A program made the translations under genes and the position numbers. The notes under the pieces were generated by a model, which had not been told where the DNA came from, made no database searches, and saw only the letters and a program-made list of their open reading frames with translations. From Phoenix dactylifera (lineage: Eukaryota; Streptophyta; Magnoliopsida; Arecales; Arecaceae): 64,000 nucleotides of DNA. The DNA is taken from positions 8,144,745 to 8,208,744 of the forward strand of contig NC_052404.1 in NCBI RefSeq assembly GCF_009389715.1, in the 5' to 3' direction. The first letter of the stretch is position 1, and each line of letters starts with the position of its first letter. This document shows, piece by piece, positions 10,300-20,887 of the stretch.

Positions 10300-11160
10300 T
10301 GAGTTTTTTTTTATCCAACACTTTAACCCATAAATTAACAAAATGTTAGTCAAACTATAAACCTTAAATGAGACTCAAATGCCATATTAGAAAAAAAAAT
10401 AAAAAATAACCAAAATAACATTAAGTGATATAATAACCATCTAAGGATATAAGAATATGTGTACCTTCTTTCCACTCAAAAGTAATTCTAACTTTTCATA
10501 TGGGATAAACGGTTTCACTAGAAGTTTTACAAACTATTGAATATAAGTGCAATAAATGTAAAGTTCAGAAGAATTTTTGTAACTTACTCTAAAGTTTATC
10601 TCGTGCCGAGGGTTGGATACTTTCTTGATGAAACCCAGACATGACAATGTTAACCATGAATATTCCCGGAAAAGAGGGCAACAACCATCTAGAAATCACC
10701 ATTACAAGCCTAGACTACCCACATGAACCGATTGGCTGAGTCACCCTAGAGTGTGCATCATGTGTTTCACTAATCACTACCAGCTTTTGGACAAAAGAGA
10801 ATCCATGCACATTGCTCGCGACTTCAGTGCTTTAATTCTGGTTGATAGTGTTTCCAGATAGCATCCGAACTCAAATTGGCAGCATGTAACAGAGAAGCGT
10901 CTTCACCCTCTCCAACGTTCGCGTCGGCAGCGGAGGCAAAAGAAAGTGGACGAGAAAGATGACTCCCACGGCCTCAGGGAGACGTCAGATGCCACCAAAT
11001 AAGACACCTTTGGCAGTACCGAGCAACGACCTGGTTCGAGAATTTGTGGGAAAGATTACTACTAAACACATCAATGTATTCAACTCGAGGGCAACTGAGA
11101 TGCAGTGAACCTGCCCAAGAGACACACGCCAGCCATTCAAGTACTGTGCGTGTAACCAGA

Positions 11161-11226
11161 TCCATTGTATGTGACTATCCATTGATCTCTCTCTCTCTCT
11201 CTCTCCATTGTATGTGACTATCCATT

Positions 11227-11270
<44 letters not shown>
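11161..11270. repeat. 43-bp direct duplication with CT tracts
   Basis: The segment beginning TCCATTGTATGTGACTATCC followed by a CT tract is present at 11161 and again at 11204, with a longer CT tract after the second copy. It has the same architecture as the duplication at 7995. Confidence 0.95.
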
Positions 11271-11273
<3 letters not shown>

Positions 11274-12534
11274 TTGTCACGGAGATTTGCAGCTTTCTGA
11301 ACGTGGAATATATAGTGACAAAATGTTATCTGGAAAGTGAACTCACATAACTTGGCAGAGTCCATCACTTATAATTATAATGATTGTGCTCACCTTCTCG
11401 ACGCGTGCATATATCACCTGGAACAAACATCCATGAGTATATCATTTTCTAAGCTACGAAGAGAGGCATTCGAGCGTAGGATGACACAACATGTTCATCT
11501 TGTAGAGAATCGGTTGTGATCGATACATTTCCGTGGCCAGTGGAGAATCATAGTCAATGACACTAGCATATGAAATTATTTGCAAGTTGTTGCCACTCAA
11601 AACTTAATTTAACAGATGGATAGGCTGACAGATGAGTTGCTCTACTCAGTGAAGTTGGAGCAGTATAGCATTATCTGGATCTATCTGCAATCATAAAAAA
11701 TAATAAGGAGATCGCTAAAACATATCCGGCTGGACCCTCCAATGCTTAAGCCAAGAAGAGTTTCGAGAAAGAACATGAGAGTTAAACAAGGTAGAAGTTT
11801 TAGAGCATGATGATGGAGGTTATTTCATCGTACCTCGGAGGCCCGAGTGCCTGATATTTATAGAGAAAGGGATGCGAATCTGTTTGATTCGGGTGGCGAG
11901 ATTCATGGACAGGAAGTTGAGCTCTTTCCCTATCTACTAATTGGAGTGGTGTGGTATTTCTTTTTAGGTGTGTTGTGATTGAATGTTTTCCTTATCTGCT
12001 AGTCGGTTACCATATTCCTTTTTGGGCAGTTTGAGATAGCGCTCGAACTATAGCTGATCGCCGATTATTCAAAGATTTGATTGGTCATTGATTTGTTAGG
12101 ACATGTGTCATTGTTTGATTTGGTTGGCTAAACTGTCACGCAAGATTTTAGAGAGAGTGAATTTGAGCTATATTGCAAACCAATGTAATCTCATCTAGTA
12201 GGAATTCCTTTCCATTTGAGAGAGAGAATTCAAACCCTAGCAGTAGTCTTTCCATCTTATCTTTGAAAAAGCCATTTATTTTGTCTATTCATGTTTCTCA
12301 GTCTTAGGACATTGAAGATCATTTATTTATCTATAAATTCTTGCAGAAAATTAGATTAGTTGATTGGAATTAAAAAATTGAGAGTATAATTGATTCAAAT
12401 AACTGCTCCAACTAACAAGGAATGTAACTATGGCACTCCCTAAGCTATGGATATTTGATATAAGAAAAATGCCTCATCACTCCCAATATATGTAACTTTT
12501 ATAAATTTTCTTACAAATCTTTTTTTTTATTTGT

Positions 12535-12774
12535 TGTGGAAATAAAGGGTCTCAGACTTAGTCCCACATCGACTGAATAGCGGAAAGGTCTGTGCCTTAA
12601 ATGGAGAGTTCAATTACCCTTCCCTCAGAAGGCGCCTTTTAAAGGACAAAACCAGAAGGAAGGCTTCTACCTGCTCCAAAGCGGACAATACCTTCTATGG
12701 GGACGCAATCTCCTTTCTCTGTTCCAGTTCGATGGAGGCTAAGGTCTGAGGTCGGGGGAACCTCGACTTCAACA
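12535..12774 (+). repeat. 5' LTR of the miniature element
   Basis: This is a 240-bp repeat with TG...CA termini, immediately followed by the primer-binding-like site at 12776-12793. Confidence 0.85.
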
Positions 12775-12836
12775 ATGGCACGCCAGGTAGGGGCCCTTGA
12801 CCTCGGCTCAGACCTTTCCGCCGGGGGGGCTGATAT

Positions 12837-13076
12837 TGTGGAAATAAAGAGTCTCGGACTTAGTCCCACATCGACTGAATAGCAGAAAGGTCTGTACCTT
12901 AAATGGAGGGCTCGATTACCCTTTCCTCAGGAGGCGTCTTTTAAAAGGCAAAACCATAAGGAAGGCTTCTACCTGCTCCAAAGCGGACAATACCTTCTGT
13001 GGGGATGCAGTCTCGTTTTCTCGTTCCTGTTTGGTGGGGGCTAAAATCTGAGGTGGGGGAAACTTCGACCTCAACA
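12837..13076 (+). repeat. 3' LTR of the miniature element
   Basis: This is a 240-bp repeat, equal in length to the 5' copy and preceded by a G-rich tract at 12820-12829. Confidence 0.85.
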
Positions 13077-14021
13077 CATATATTTCTATAACTTTATATA
13101 CACACACACACGTGTCAGCCACTCACCAGGGCAACTATTCTGGGTGGTTGGTGTTGCTATATATATAATACTTAGAATAACTGATCACGTGCTAACAACC
13201 AAGAATGTACATTTCCCATGCTAAGCAATGTAATATTTCAAATCATGTTTGAAAATTTTGGTCTGGAAAACTATTGGAATATGAAATTTGGAGTGCTATT
13301 CCAAATCATTCCACCTCCCACTGCATCAAAACGGGGCGTTTTGACCGTTAACGTCAGGCTCTCATATAAATAAATGAATATGAGATGGTCAACCGAGACA
13401 GGAACCCAATGTTGACCCTGTCGAAGCCAAGTTAAAAACTCGTGGTGAAGACTAGTCCACGTTACTTGGGGGCCAAGGATGTGGGGAAAAGCCCGCGCAA
13501 ACGCACCTTTCGATACAACCTCAGGGGTGACGCCATATCTGCTGAGCAACGGTGGGCGATCCGACGACGCGTGCTCGCAGGCCTGGCTTGCCAGATGTGA
13601 AGTTAAGGTTTTTTTTTTGTGTTGTTTTTTTTTTAAAAAAATAAATGCAACGACACATAATTTTATTCAAAATAACTAGCTAGAAGTTATTATTTAGATT
13701 TCTTGATTTTATATAAATATTAAAGATCTTTTCGGCAAATAACTGATGTGAGGCTAAACACACGTCCGCACGGATCCTCACATATTTTTCCGTTCAAGCT
13801 CTGACGTCATCGCCAAGCCAAGGATTCCAATCTATTCAAATCTGATCACAAAAATTATGATAAGCTCGTGGTTAGCCTCCATGAACCCAACTATGGTATT
13901 CTTTAGTTTACATAGGCTATGAACTGAGGACCTTACTCAAAATGGCTAACCGAAAGAAAATTATTTAAAAATAAAATAAAATTTTAAAATTACCTTTTTG
14001 TCTTTCATCGTGTTCGCCTTG

Positions 14022-14240
14022 TTTTTTTTTTGCATATCTACTCATTAAAATTATTTTAATTATTTTAATTTGAAATAGTTAATTTTTTAACGGCATTAGG
14101 TAGCTTGGATACATATGTAAAAATAAAAATAAAAAAATAGAATAGTAAAATAAGTGTTTGACAAGGGTGTATATGCAAATATCAATTTTAGAAGGATATT
14201 CGTGCGAGATTTAATATTTAGAAAAATATTTATGCAAAAT
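14022..14240. repeat. Dispersed AT-rich element with short inverted ends
   Basis: The element starts in a T run followed by GCATAT and ends TTATGCAAAA, so the termini are roughly inverted. The internal segment AATAGTTAATTTTTTAACGG is shared with 57978-58216, and its right half matches 8888-9105 in inverse orientation. It is non-coding and lies about 250 bp upstream of the NAC gene TATA-like box. Confidence 0.65.
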
Positions 14241-14290
14241 AATAATAATAATAATAATAATTAAAAAAAAACCCACCCCTCCCTTACCAC

Positions 14291-14296
14291 CACGTG
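14291..14296 (+). promoter_or_regulatory. G-box (CACGTG) upstream of the NAC gene
   Basis: A CACGTG core followed by CG, an ABRE-like context, lies about 320 bp before the NAC start codon. SNAC1-type NAC genes are often induced by drought and ABA, so the site is plausible. That is inference only. Confidence 0.4.
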
Positions 14297-14492
14297 CGTG
14301 AATACTGAATAGCCCCCGAGTCGAATATTCCCCTGCCTTGGACCTATATTCCCGTAAACAAAGTCAAAGACCAGCCACCCCGTAAAGAGACGCTTCCCGT
14401 CCCGGTACCGGGGATTGGGGACGAACCTTCCTTGGCGCCAACCGACGACCCCACGAGGAAAACAGCATGCAGGGGGGAGAGGGAGAGATGGA

Positions 14493-14500
14493 TATTTAAA
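14493..14500 (+). promoter_or_regulatory. TATA-like box of the NAC gene
   Basis: TATTTAAA lies about 115 bp upstream of the start codon, in an otherwise GC-rich, GA-rich stretch. It predicts transcription from near 14525. No ATG occurs between there and 14613. Confidence 0.5.
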
Positions 14501-14612
14501 GACCTTTCCGGCTCCTTGGAGGCTTGAGCCCCATCTCCTGCTCACAAGAAAAACGCCACCGAGTTGCACAAGCCAAAGAAACAAAGAAGAAGAGCAGCAG
14601 AAGGAGGAGAGA

Positions 14613-15733
14613 ATGATGGGGAGGAGAAGAGATGCCGAGACGGAGCTCAACCTGCCGCCGGGTTTCCGATTCCATCCCACCGACGAGGAGCTCATCGTCC
14701 ATTACCTCCGCCGCAAGGTCGCTTGCCAATGTCTCCCCGTTCCCATCATCGCCGAGGTCGATCTCTACAAGTACGACCCTTGGGATCTCCCAGGTACCAC
14801 TGCAAAAATCTTGCTCCTGGTTCTATCATAAATCGTTGCAAAAGTTTTCGACGTAGGTTCTGTTTGTTCTAAACCTCGGTTGCTTTGTTTTGGTGCTTGA
14901 TACTTGAGCAGAGAAGGCATTGTTTGGACAGAGGGAGTGGTATTTCTTCACGTCGCGCGACAGGAAATACCCGAACGGGTCGAGGCCTAACCGGGCCGCC
15001 GGAAGGGGATACTGGAAGGCAACAGGGGCCGATAAGCCGGTCTCGCCGCCGGGGAGCAGTCGGCCTCTTGGGATAAAGAAGTCTTTGGTGTTCTACCATG
15101 GAAAGGGGCTGAAAGGAGTCAAGACTGATTGGATTATGCATGAGTACCGGCTCGCAGACACCAACCGAGCCGCCAGCAAGAAGAATAGTCTTAGAGTGCG
15201 TCATCAGAAAAACAGAGCATCCTTTCGATCTCATTTACTTTCCAAAGATTAGCAGGACTAATCAGAGTTTGTTTCATTCTTACTTGCAGTTGGATGACTG
15301 GGTACTTTGTCGATTGTACAACAAGAAGAACAGCTGGGAGAAGACACAGCGACAAAAGGAGAAGGGAACCCCTGAAGAGATGACAGATTCGATGGAGGCA
15401 TCGGAAAGTTTCAGGACTACTCCAGAATCAGACATTGAGACTGAGTTGTTCCCGGACTTTGACAGTCTGGATTGGGCTGGAGGTCAGCTACGTCAAGCTT
15501 TCGATAATGGAGTTGACGCAATGAGAACCAGCAACACTGGTAGCTTTCAGATGATAGAACGTCAGAAAGAGGATAGCGATTGGTTTAGCGGCTTGTATCT
15601 AGATGATTTGCAGAGCTCTTCAGCAGCATTTGGAGCGACGCCTGCTATCGATATGTGGAACCAGGAGTACTACTTCCCGACCATCAGTTCTCCGTATCTG
15701 AAGCCGAGCCAAACCAGCATGCCACACTTCTAA
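14613..15733 (+). CDS. NAC transcription factor, SNAC1/ATAF-type
   Basis: This is a nuclear DNA-binding transcription factor. Exons 14613-14793, 14912-15195 and 15290-15733 join in frame to 302 aa with the conserved three-exon NAC structure. The NAC domain spans about residues 14-168: [14 protein letters not shown] (14-27), [49 protein letters not shown] (88-103), [24 protein letters not shown] and [13 protein letters not shown] (156-168). The C-terminal part is acidic and Ser/Asp-rich, as in activation regions. The order and spacing resemble rice SNAC1 and Arabidopsis ATAF proteins, which act in abiotic stress and senescence. Two ATGs are adjacent; the second (14616) has the better context and gives the usual MG(R)RR start. 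No direct partner gene is nearby. Confidence 0.95.
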
Positions 15734-15770
15734 TATTAGGAGGTTTTCAGGGAAACCATGAGTCCTAATC

Positions 15771-16025
15771 TCGGTGCCAGATAGATCTGTATCAATATCT
15801 TATACTAAATAGTATAGTACAATACGGTATGTTTTTTAACCAAAATAGTTCTCTAACTATTTTTTTTCAATTTTTATCTCAATATACACTTTAATATAGA
15901 TCGGTACATCTCGATATAGGACAGTATGAGATTTGTACCAATTCGAAACTAAGTTTCGTATCAGTTTTCTCTCGATATGGTATGGTACGTTCTGTACCAA
16001 GTAGTATAGCAGACCATGATGAAAA
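15771..16025. repeat. Degenerate GGTAC-rich dispersed repeat
   Basis: The sequence has recurrent TAGTATAGTACAATACGGTA, CGGTACATC and ATATGGTATGGTACG motifs, with roughly inverted halves. It recalls the GGTAC/GTACC-rich ends of the large fold-back element at 25058-25620. It begins about 40 bp after the NAC stop codon, so it may lie in the NAC 3' untranslated region. It is non-coding. Confidence 0.4.
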
Positions 16026-19000
16026 CTATTGTATATAGAGCAGGGCGGCTGAGCATCCTATCGTGCAGGAGGATGAACACTGTAGCAAGTTTCTCACATA
16101 TTATAATGTAAGATTCATTTGTTTTTCTATATTTTTGTTTTCTCTCGCACATTTAAACAGTTATCATTTGTTTTGAAACGGGAAAAGTTGGTCGGTGTAT
16201 ACATGTACATATGAAAACAAGACTTTAGTTGTGGAAGTAAATCTTGATTTAGTCTGTAGAAATGAAAGGTTTGGTTTTCGGAAAAAATCGGAGCAGCATT
16301 CCTGCAGCTTGATGCGAACATTCTTTCGAGCTATGGTTATGGTTATCTTTTAAAAATTAAAAAGTCTTGGGCATTGCCTGCATGCCTACATGAATGCAAT
16401 ATATACTCAATATCGTAGTTTATTCGAAGCAACCCAGAAGAGGGAGTTGATACAGAAGCGGATTCAGGTGCATATGCAAGTTTGAAAGGAAGTTAAAACG
16501 AAAAATAAATTTCTTTGTAAGTGGTATATGAATCATATGCTTAGCAAACTAAGTTCCTAAAAATTAGGACGGGCCACACATGAGAACAGAGGGTTGAGGG
16601 CAGCAGATGAGAACTTCGTACGTCTTAACTGAAGTGTAGATGAAATGTGAGGATAACAAAGCTGGGAATGATATGCAGGATAAGGATACCACAATTAGCA
16701 GTTGTTGTAAACAACTCATACTTGATTCAAAATACTATCTTGCTTTCAGAAACTGGTTGTGGCCCTAAGGCAGTGCCGGAATCTGATTGGAACATCGGCA
16801 GGAAGAAGGTTCTCCATTACTTTGCAAGCTTGAGATTATATAATCAAAACCAAGACACTATTGAGGAGAGGCTCCAGATAAGCTTAGCAAGCTTAACTTG
16901 CAGCACCAACTTTGAATTAAGGAACCAATTTACAGAATCATACCGAACTAGTATGCATAATCCCCAGTTTGATTCTATACTTTGCTCCCTTGTGCTGTGA
17001 ATGCACTGGATTTTCCACCTGGATTCCATCAAGGAGCCAGATAGTGCGCATCAAACATCTTGTTGATGTCTTGCCAACTCAGAAAATAAAATCTGACTGC
17101 ATCTCACTGCATTGAACCACATTCATAGAAAGCAGAAAATCAAAAATATGCTAGTGCAGTGAGGAGAGAACAATTTCTTGTTGATGGTTAGAGGTCAAAT
17201 AATAGCTTATGTAGTAGGATTTCTACTTTCTATAAGTTCATGTTAATAAGATATGGGGAAGATGAAACAAGCAGGAGAATTGTAGCAAAAGTTACAAGCA
17301 TTCTAGGGCATTATAAGCACTCTTTTCAAAAACCGAAGTCACTAGTAGAATGAGCAATATGTCACTGGATAAGTGAGGTACATGACCCTTTGAATTTGCT
17401 GCTTTAGTTTCTCTTATGAGCTTAATTTTCTAATTCTCTACAACTAACATTTCTAACATTATGAAAAAAATATTTGAAGGTAACAATTGGTACCCTTCCA
17501 GAGACGGTTTCAGATAATGCATTGTGCATTTTTTAAGAACCAATATCTTTCAAGTAAATTATGTTATTCAACTAAAATGCATTTACAAGAGAACCTATTC
17601 TGAGGGTGCAACTGAACTTCAACTGATAGAAAAGGGACAGCTGAGTTCACTAAAGTTGATAATCTGAATGGAAAATCAGCTGGAAAAAGAATAATCTATC
17701 ACATTGGAGATGATAAATTAACTGGGAATGTGATACAACCTAAAAAGGTTTGAAACAACGACGAAGATTCACATTACAAACAGGAGGTAAAAAATGATCA
17801 AGTAGGTCGCAAAAGGAGCACATAGGAAATAGATTTAAGAAGAGCATAAGAATCTTAATCAACTCGACCACATGATCTTGCTTTTTTCGATGGGTGCACG
17901 CCCCAGCTGAATACCAGAATGGAGGGCAAAATCAAACCCTGGTCTCTTGCATCAACACCAATAGACTTTGCCAACTTATCTAGTTCGCACTCTTGACCTA
18001 ACAAAATTATTGATGAAACATCTAGTGCAATTAAATAAACAAACTTAAATAAAATGAGCAAGAGGATGATAAATGCAGAATCAGCCCATCACAAACTATT
18101 CACAAGAGGTGTACCACCTGAACATTATAGTCTATAGATGTCAAATTTCGCCACCAGTAACAATTTCCTTATATCGAACGGGTTACCCTTAATTTAAGAT
18201 TTGCTAAGAAGCTTAAGTTCCTTGTTAAAGAAGGCAAAAATCTAATGAAACTATAAAAATCTCGATCACATGTGAACCCTAGGACTCGTGTATCAATTGC
18301 ATTCACAAAGCAAACACCATTCAACACCAAAAGTTAAACCATGCCCTAGAAAGCTTATATTGCTTTTGATGATACATGATGAGTAATTCTCATGATAGAA
18401 ATGGTAGCATACATGACGATACATGACAAGTAATTCTCTACACCCATCTCCAGCTTAAACTACTCAGGAAGTCTAGGATAACTTCCATCCTTTTGGAAGA
18501 TGGTAGCAATATCATGCATCTTAATGTCACAGAATGCTAAATTGATAACCTTTTGTCATGCTGAAACGGGAAAAAAATGTGCTCTGACTTAGTGAGGTCT
18601 CTAACAATGCAAACTTATTGGAGAGGTTTTCAACATGGGAACAAATTAATAGCATATCATGCTTTGCATCATGAAAACACCAAAGCACCTAATTTAGGAA
18701 TATAACCTAAACCTTAATATGACTACCAGCAAGAAGCATCTAACTCAAACTTGGAGAGGCTTAAACATGTTTTACTGATAAGTGCGATCTTATCTTGAAC
18801 TCCACTGAACCTTGCATGATGCTTAGATCGTATTAGCATGACATAAATTTTTCATCTACAAACAATGCCTCTGATAAGAAAGCTAAACATCAGTCCTCGC
18901 GATCAACAATGAATTAGAACTCATAATTAGACATCAATAACGTAGCAAAACAAAATCACTCTTTTCCAATCCAAGTATGTAGGGCTGTTGGGCGTGGGAC

Positions 19001-20887
19001 ACAAGGTTTTTAAGCTAAAATCAAGCAGTAGTTGCCATCATTAACATGACTTATGAAATGGTGATAGATTTGGAAAGCATACATTCAGAGAGAGAGAGAG
19101 AGAGACAAGAGGAGTGCAAAAGCTCTTTTACTTTGAGAGTATCCATAGTTGAGTCGCACATGCTTTGAACTTCGGAAAAACTAGAACTGGACTGGACAGA
19201 ACCGAGAAAAGAGCCAAGTTATGACTCCTGAGCCACTGGACAGAAGCTATAAGTTCCCTGAGAAAGAATCCTACGAATGAAATCAATTTTGATGCTAGAT
19301 GCTAGTTTCCTCCAAGTCTACTCTAGACTGCCTGTATAGCCAACAGATGAAAAAGGCCGTTCACCGCCAGTATTCTTTTTCGCAAAATTGCTGTTCCAAA
19401 ATCTAGCATTAATCAGTAGAGAATCAGCATCAAGTTGACAGTTGGTTCATAGTGGATGAATGGACGATCCAAAAATATAAATTGAAGGTGTTTATGTCTA
19501 AGACTTGCCTGCAAAGATCAGGTTGCATCCTCTTGATACATCTCTTGCATGTCTGGCTCAAGCAATAGATACATCTCCTTTATTCATGTCTGCAATTGGT
19601 TGGAGAGCTGTACAATTTTTGAATTGATATCAATGAGTTTGAGATTGATTCAATCGATCTCGCATCCTAGTAGCTACCCTCCATCCCTCCATTTTTTTTC
19701 CCCCCTCTTTCTTTTGTTTCTTTCCCTGTAAAGAGAACAGGACAGCTATCCCCAAGATTTAAAACATATTGGCTTAAAAAAGATTTTTCACATTTACGGA
19801 AAAAAAATCTTCCACCATAATAATTTATTTCCTACTCTTCTGCCATTTAAGCTTGTTCCCACCCACATCTGCCATTTAAGCTTGCTCCCACTCCTCCCAT
19901 TCACATCAACAAAGACTTCAGACTAAGCAACCATCAGTCTATTTTCTTTAAATCACCATTTTCTTCTTCATGAGGCATGGTTAACAAAGAAATACGTTGC
20001 TTAACAAAGAAATACTTGCCTAAGAAAATGCTGCAGATCTGAGTCTATTCTAGGTTTATGGCTGTTCAACATTCTTACAGCCTCTACAGAATTGAATAGT
20101 GAAATAGAGCTTAAAATCATGCATTCTAATGCAATTGAGAGGTCAATTTAATCAAGAAACATGAAAAGAAAGGAGGAAGGAGGGGGAAAAACCAAACGAT
20201 TCATCACCACCCTCCCAACTCGCAAAAAATTGATGCCAACAAATGTTTTGAGTGGCAGCTGAAAGAAAACAACCCTAAAATACAACCACAGCAATGTATA
20301 ACTTCACTTTTAAGATCCTGGGACCGAGATGAAGATGATGAATTCAGGCCGTGATCCTAATGTTGCCCATTTCAGAATCACATGAATACAGGAGCAGTAG
20401 CCAGCCGAAGTGAGTTTGTAATTGCAACTGAAGATAACATTCAGAAACTGAACTTCCTAATATTTTGTAACAAAAGACAAGAGGCTACAGAAGTGTCCTG
20501 ATACAATCCTAGAGGCCACCATGTGTGCTATTATAGCCTTTGTCAATGAAATTGAAGAAAAAAAATCTGAAGAATCAAAAAAAAAAACTGAGCTATGAAA
20601 GAATGACAAAACAGTTGTTGAGAATGCAGCTAGAACAGAGCTATGAAGTGAACAAATTGAGCTCGTGATCCTTCAACCTTCTATGCTGATGGTTTGAGCT
20701 CCATTATGACAGCAATGTGTGTTCCTAACCCACGGTACATTGCATATTTCATCACCCATCTCTTACTCAAAAAATCAGGGTTGGAGAAAGAAGTCAGCTG
20801 TACAAAGGATGCTACAGATATGCTGGCATAACCTCAAAAGGAGGATATCATAGTCAGCAAGATGCCAAGAATTACTCATCAACAGCT
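16026..20887. other. Intergenic region between NAC and GT106 genes
   Basis: No supported gene was seen in 4.9 kb. The open frame at 16647-17000 (117 codons) starts and stops in AT-rich DNA and has no family I recognise. A tRNA-like SINE candidate lies at 17880-17990 on the minus strand, and a short GA tract lies at 19088-19105. Most of the rest is unremarkable AT-rich DNA. The last few hundred bases are probably the 3' untranslated region of the GT106 gene. Confidence 0.6.
17880..17990 (-). mobile_element. Possible tRNA-derived SINE
   Basis: On the minus strand there is a box A-like TAGATAAGTTGG (17982-17971), then about 30 nt later a box B-like GGTTTGATTTTGC (17937-17925), and a short A-run tail at 17887-17882. 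The spacing matches an internal Pol III promoter. Copy number is unknown, so this is tentative. Confidence 0.4.

Larger units (their letters stand above)
12535..13076 (+). mobile_element. TRIM/SMART-like miniature LTR retrotransposon
   Basis: Two direct repeats of 240 bp each (12535-12774 and 12837-13076) begin TGTGGAAATAAAG and end in TCAACA, giving the usual TG...CA termini. They share GTCCCACATCGACTGAATAG. The 62-bp interior starts one base after the first repeat with TGGCACGCCAGGTAGGGG, which resembles the sequence following the 5' LTR in many plant gypsy-type elements. It ends with a G-rich tract (CCGCCGGGGGGG) like a polypurine tract. There is no coding capacity, so the element must be mobilised in trans. 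By eye about one base in eight differs between the repeats, suggesting an old insertion. I see no matching 5-bp flanking duplication. Confidence 0.85.
7700..14490. other. Repeat-rich intergenic region between NCA1-like and NAC genes
   Basis: No gene was recognised in 6.8 kb. The region holds a 90-bp duplication with CT tracts (7995-8192), fold-back elements (8219-8578 and 9955-10299), long AT and GTAT arrays (9137-9425), a 43-bp duplication with CT tracts (11161-11270), a miniature LTR element (12535-13076) and a dispersed AT-rich repeat (14022-14240). Open frames at 10985-11519, 12639-13122 and 13271-13679 lie in repeats or lack recognisable domains. The last 200 bp are the NAC promoter. Confidence 0.7.

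Noticed and set aside
12639-13122. Short open frames on both strands
   Set aside because: They lie within the LTRs of the miniature element, which has no coding capacity.
16647-17000. 117-codon plus-strand frame
   Set aside because: Average composition for AT-rich intergenic DNA, with no motif, no splice partners and no promoter signal. Kept only as part of the intergenic description.
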